From: SpSt-398 sp033762195
Lineage (GTDB): Bacteria > Bacteroidota > Bacteroidia > Chitinophagales > Chitinophagaceae
Direction: 5' to 3'
Assembly: GCA_033762195.1 (NCBI GenBank)
Contig: JANRLV010000096.1
Location: forward strand, 1-42,556
DNA length: 42,556 nt
The notes below the pieces were generated by a model that ran no database searches, had not been told where the DNA came from, and saw nothing but the letters and a program-made list of their open reading frames with translations. Below are positions 40,206 to 42,556 of the stretch, one piece after another; position 1 is the stretch's first letter, and the number at the start of each line of letters is the position of its first letter. The position numbers were made by a program, and so were the translations under genes.

Positions 40206-40356
40206 AAACAAACCCATTTGATATTGACTACTGGCCAATACTATTTCAAATAAACGATTAACCAAAAAGTTTGATAAGGAAGCGCCAAATGGTGGGGAAT
40301 TGATAAATTATTGGAGATGCAGATCTGATATTATACCGATTAAACACCTTTTATGA
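40202..40356 (+). pseudogene. C-terminal remnant of a lost toxin tip, ends on the next gene's start
   Basis: A frame from 40228 reads ...SNKRLTKKFDKEAPNGGELI and NYWRCRSDIIPIKHLL to TGA at 40354-40356, which overlaps the ATG at 40353 (ATGA). Just before, in another frame, 40202-40261 reads GETNPFDIDYWPILFQIND. Both look like real protein, so I suspect one toxin C-terminus with a frameshift near 40245. It has no start codon and begins at the edge of repeat C4. Confidence 0.5.
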
Positions 40357-40940
40357 AAAAGTATTTTATTTGGTTATTAGTGCTGATGTCAGGATCTTTT
40401 GTTGGCTTTTCTTTTAATAGCAATGGAGGTTTTAGCAATTCTATATCTATAGAACAAAAACAAGATACAATTCCATTTCCAACTGATAGTAATTATTATC
40501 AAAGATTAGTTGAGTATATTTCTAAGGAACTAAACCTTCGTAAATTCAGTTTCGACACTGACTCTCTTCAATTACGGTTGTGGTTATTTCCTTCATTTTA
40601 TCCTCCAAGCACTATTGATATTAATTTATCTATTGAACCTCCTGTTGCAATCTGGTATTCATTAATCGGGACAGATAACTCTACTATCGTACGCGTGAAT
40701 CCAAAATCTGGGTGGACTATATTTTCTGATAGTATCAGAAATCTCAAGATTTTGGAAGATGTTTCTAGTGATATTGATTTTTTAGGAAATGATGGTGAAA
40801 CAATTGTTGTTGAACTTGTCAAAGATCGCAAGTATTATTTTATATCAACAAATTCGGAAATTTTTGAGCATGAAGATCTCTGGGAAAGTAAATTAGTTCA
40901 GATACTGATCAGCGAGTTTGATATGATTCGGGAGGACTAA
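40353..40940 (+). CDS. Secreted array protein, possible immunity protein
   Basis: A 195-aa protein with N-terminal signal MKKYFIWLLVLMSGSFVGFS and no lipobox cysteine, so probably periplasmic. Mature features include YYQRLVEYISKELNLRKF, LSIEPPVAIWYSLIGTDN, RVNPKSGWTIFSDSIRNLK and a Glu-rich end EHEDLWESKLVQ. No named family is recognised. Its ATG shares bases with the TGA of the toxin-tip remnant just upstream, the strongest such case in the array after the RHS gene itself. It is bracketed by repeats C4 and C5. Confidence 0.55.
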   Translation: MKKYFIWLLVLMSGSFVGFSFNSNGGFSNSISIEQKQDTIPFPTDSNYYQRLVEYISKELNLRKFSFDTDSLQLRLWLFPSFYPPSTIDINLSIEPPVAIWYSLIGTDNSTIVRVNPKSGWTIFSDSIRNLKILEDVSSDIDFLGNDGETIVVELVKDRKYYFISTNSEIFEHEDLWESKLVQILISEFDMIRED

Positions 40941-40948
40941 TTGAGAAT

Positions 40949-41047
40949 CCCGCCCCGCTCTTTTGAGTCTTCATCCCGGATGTGTCGTAGTCTGGTGATC
41001 TATAATTTTGGTAGTTTGGAGTTTGTAATACAGCGGTTGGCGGGTGT
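40949..41047. repeat. Array repeat C5, internally deleted
   Basis: A short copy: the left end CCGCTCTTTTGAGTCTTC is joined almost directly to the right end TGTCGTAGTCTGGTGATC and GCGGTTGGCGGGTG. Its right end touches the stop codon of the minus-strand lipoprotein gene. Confidence 0.7.
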
Positions 41048-41641
41048 TTATTGTTTTTGAATGAAGCTATCTAAGTTTTGCCTTATATACTTTACTCTTG
41101 CTTGAGATGATTTGATTGAGTCAAAGTTTCGTATAAAAAGAGAGTCGAGCCTGGAAAAGTTTTGACTTTTTTTTTCAGGCATATCATTAAATAAATTATG
41201 ACCATCTTCAATCACTTTCGCCAAAATAGGAAAGCCAATCCTGTTGTAACCGCTAATGGCATCGGGTGATGCAAAATCAAATCTATCGTAAAAGGTAAAT
41301 AGCCGACCTGCTTTAAAGTTTCTCTCTACCATTAAAGTTGAATAAACGTCTCTTTGCGGAATTGTGAATTTAGAGTGTAATTCCCGGCCGTACTCTTCCT
41401 TCGTATAAGCATTTATGTTTACATATATATTTGAAAAGACCAGGCTCTCAAGACTGGAATCGTCTGCTGAACGAAGATCATGTGTAGTTAATGTATCATG
41501 ACTTAAGAGTTCGCTTAATTTTCTGGCAGACTCCCGGAGTTGGCCCATCTCTTTTTCTTTTGCGTTATTCTCATGGGCATTTGAGCAAGAAGCAATAAAA
41601 AGGAAAAATATAATAGACAATCTAGCCGTCAAATGTTTCAT
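41048..41641 (-). CDS. Minus-strand array lipoprotein
   Basis: A 197-aa lipoprotein: MKHLTARLSIIFFLFIASC (Cys19) then SNAHENNAKEKEMG. The mature part is helical and charged (QLRESARKLSELLSHDTLTT, RLDSLFIRNFDSIKSSQARV) with an aromatic middle RLFTFYDRFDFASPDAISGY. No family is recognised, and it lacks the FFWW motif. It faces the opposite way to the other array genes and lies between repeats C5 and C6, so the C5-gene-C6 unit may have been inverted, which the inverted-repeat ends would allow. Confidence 0.55.
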   Translation of the reverse strand: MKHLTARLSIIFFLFIASCSNAHENNAKEKEMGQLRESARKLSELLSHDTLTTHDLRSADDSSLESLVFSNIYVNINAYTKEEYGRELHSKFTIPQRDVYSTLMVERNFKAGRLFTFYDRFDFASPDAISGYNRIGFPILAKVIEDGHNLFNDMPEKKSQNFSRLDSLFIRNFDSIKSSQARVKYIRQNLDSFIQKQ

Positions 41642-41727
41642 TTTATAGCAATTGCATTGCTTGCGGACAGGAAGTGGTTTTTTTTCATGAATTATAAAAG
41701 TACTTTCATTTTTCTATCCTTACAAAA

Positions 41728-41908
41728 GACCCGCTTTCCTCAGTCTTCCCGAAAATTTCCAAAAACGGGAAGGATGCCTGCCGTTGTCCTACTGGCATAA
41801 ACCAGAACCGGTTTTGAGAAAAAGGCTTCGGCCAAGTAAGGCCTGGACAATAATACACTTATGCATTGTTTTCCAGGCTCCGCTCTCTTGAGTCTACCTC
41901 AGTAGTTA
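41728..41908. repeat. Array repeat C6, partial
   Basis: Starts GACCCGCTTTCCTCAGTCTTCC, has CTGCCGTTGTCCTACTGGC and the ATACACTTATGCATTGTT segment of C3/C4, and ends with a second left-end copy, CCGCTCTCTTGAGTCTACC. The palindromic GACCCTGAA units and the right end are missing. Confidence 0.65.
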
Positions 41909-41930
41909 AAAAAATTATATATCAGAATAC

Positions 41931-42230
41931 CTAAAACCGAATAGAAATTTCCAGGTGTCCACCCAACCCTTCAGTGATAATTCGCTGAAGGGTGGAAAAA
42001 CGAATGTCTTTCAGGTCTTTCTCCAGTTTTGAAATATAAGATTTATTGGTTCCACAAAGCTGCGCTACCCGCTCTTGTGTCATACCCCTCTTCTGCCGGG
42101 CCTGCTGAATAAGAACACCAAGCTTAAAAGTCTCATAGCCCGCATCAAACTTTTCGCGCTTTTTTGAACCTTTCTCACCAACTTCTTTATCTATAAAGCT
42201 TTTAAGACTTGTTAGATTTTTTTTCTTCAT
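41931..42230 (-). CDS. HigA-type antitoxin, XRE-family helix-turn-helix
   Basis: A 99-aa protein whose C-terminal half is a helix-turn-helix: LGVLIQQARQKRGMTQERVA, QLCGTNKSYISKLEKDLKDI, RFSTLQRIITEGLGGHLEI. The N-terminal half is a charged helical arm. As the second gene of a toxin-first pair, overlapping the toxin gene by 29 nt, it fits the HigBA order, in which the antitoxin neutralises the mRNA-cutting toxin and represses the operon. Confidence 0.85.
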   Translation of the reverse strand: MKKKNLTSLKSFIDKEVGEKGSKKREKFDAGYETFKLGVLIQQARQKRGMTQERVAQLCGTNKSYISKLEKDLKDIRFSTLQRIITEGLGGHLEISIRF

Positions 42231-42555
42231 AGTACTCTTTTTTTACTTGTTCGGCTTTCAAAATTTCACTCATAGGAGTTTTCCTGGTCTTCTTTTGAAA
42301 ACCATGGCCAACAACAATTATATTGCCATCATCAAAAAAGCAGAAAATCCTGAATATATTACTGCCTGATTGTACCCGGATTTCGTACAGACCATTTGTG
42401 TTTTCAAGGTGTTTAAAATACACTTCAGGGATCCGATCCAATTCTTCCACCACCCTAAGTGTCCAAAGAATTCTGTTTTGAACCTTTGTTGTTTGTTTCG
42501 AGTAGAATTCTTTAAAGTGGTTTTTATAAAAGAAAATGGAACGCTCTTTTGCCAC
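42202..42555 (-). CDS. HigB-type RelE/ParE superfamily toxin, 5' end at window edge
   Basis: A 117-aa toxin of the phage-derived Gp49-like/HigB branch of the RelE/ParE superfamily (PF05973 type): KNHFKEFYSKQTTKVQNRIL, YFKHLENTNGLYEIRVQSGS, NIFRIFCFFDDGNIIVVGHG, FQKKTRKTPMSEILKAEQVK. Such toxins cleave translating mRNAs at the ribosome. The GTG at 42555 is a possible start, but the frame touches the window edge and the true start may lie just outside. It is translated ahead of the antitoxin, with which it overlaps. Confidence 0.8.
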   Translation of the reverse strand: MAKERSIFFYKNHFKEFYSKQTTKVQNRILWTLRVVEELDRIPEVYFKHLENTNGLYEIRVQSGSNIFRIFCFFDDGNIIVVGHGFQKKTRKTPMSEILKAEQVKKEYYEEKKSNKS

Positions 42556-42556
42556 A

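Overview
The window looks like a chromosome segment from a Bacteroidota bacterium, probably of the Chitinophagaceae type. The evidence is the recurring TAnnTTTG/TAnnTTTA -7 promoter elements, an S46 dipeptidyl-peptidase, DUF2480 and DUF2256 proteins, DUF6443-type RHS proteins, and the genome-wide style of long hairpin intergenic repeats. No database search was possible. Family names rest on motifs and overall protein character.

Layout. 1-8.2 kb is core chromosome: the end of a beta-lactamase-fold serine hydrolase, a class-A-like serine hydrolase whose signal peptide is encoded by an intergenic repeat, an M20 amidohydrolase, a chromate transporter, nadD with a small FeoA-domain protein, ybeY, mnmG and a DUF2256 zinc-ribbon protein. 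Three long near-perfect hairpin repeats lie here. One is bracketed by two perfect parS-like sites between ybeY and mnmG. 8.3-13.0 kb is a small A+T-rich island inserted in the 3' end of a tRNA-Phe gene, with a 45-nt direct repeat (split in the right copy) and the tRNA terminator displaced to the far side. It has no recognisable integrase. It carries a minus-strand unit (ribbon-helix-helix regulator, a 110-aa protein, and a fusion of an HELGH metallopeptidase to a dCTP-deaminase/dUTPase-fold domain) and a plus-strand pair (DUF3892 and a membrane-anchored protein). This is the best candidate for an undescribed defence-type system. 13.1-18.9 kb returns to core genes: recQ, mannose-1-phosphate guanylyltransferase, a PolB-like exonuclease, a YjbR-type protein and nadA.

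18.9-19.4 kb is a probable chromosomal origin: an A+T-rich stretch with triplet repeats followed by at least eight DnaA-box-like 9-mers. To its right, plus-strand genes follow: an S46 peptidase of predicted Asp/Glu specificity, a PpiD/SurA-like foldase and a DUF2480 protein.

24.8-35.9 kb is an operon of a coiled-coil outer-membrane protein, two very large RHS/YD-repeat proteins and a small secreted protein. The second RHS protein ends in a JAMM-type (JAB/MPN) peptidase toxin tip, and a lipoprotein gene that overlaps its stop codon is the likely immunity gene. 35.9-41.9 kb is an array of small secreted, membrane or lipoprotein genes. Each is bracketed by copies of a repeat with terminal inverted repeats, and several start on the stop codon of a short reading-frame remnant that looks like the C-terminus of a lost toxin tip. 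I read it as a fossil bank of displaced toxin-tip/immunity pairs. The window ends with a HigBA-type toxin-antitoxin pair on the minus strand.
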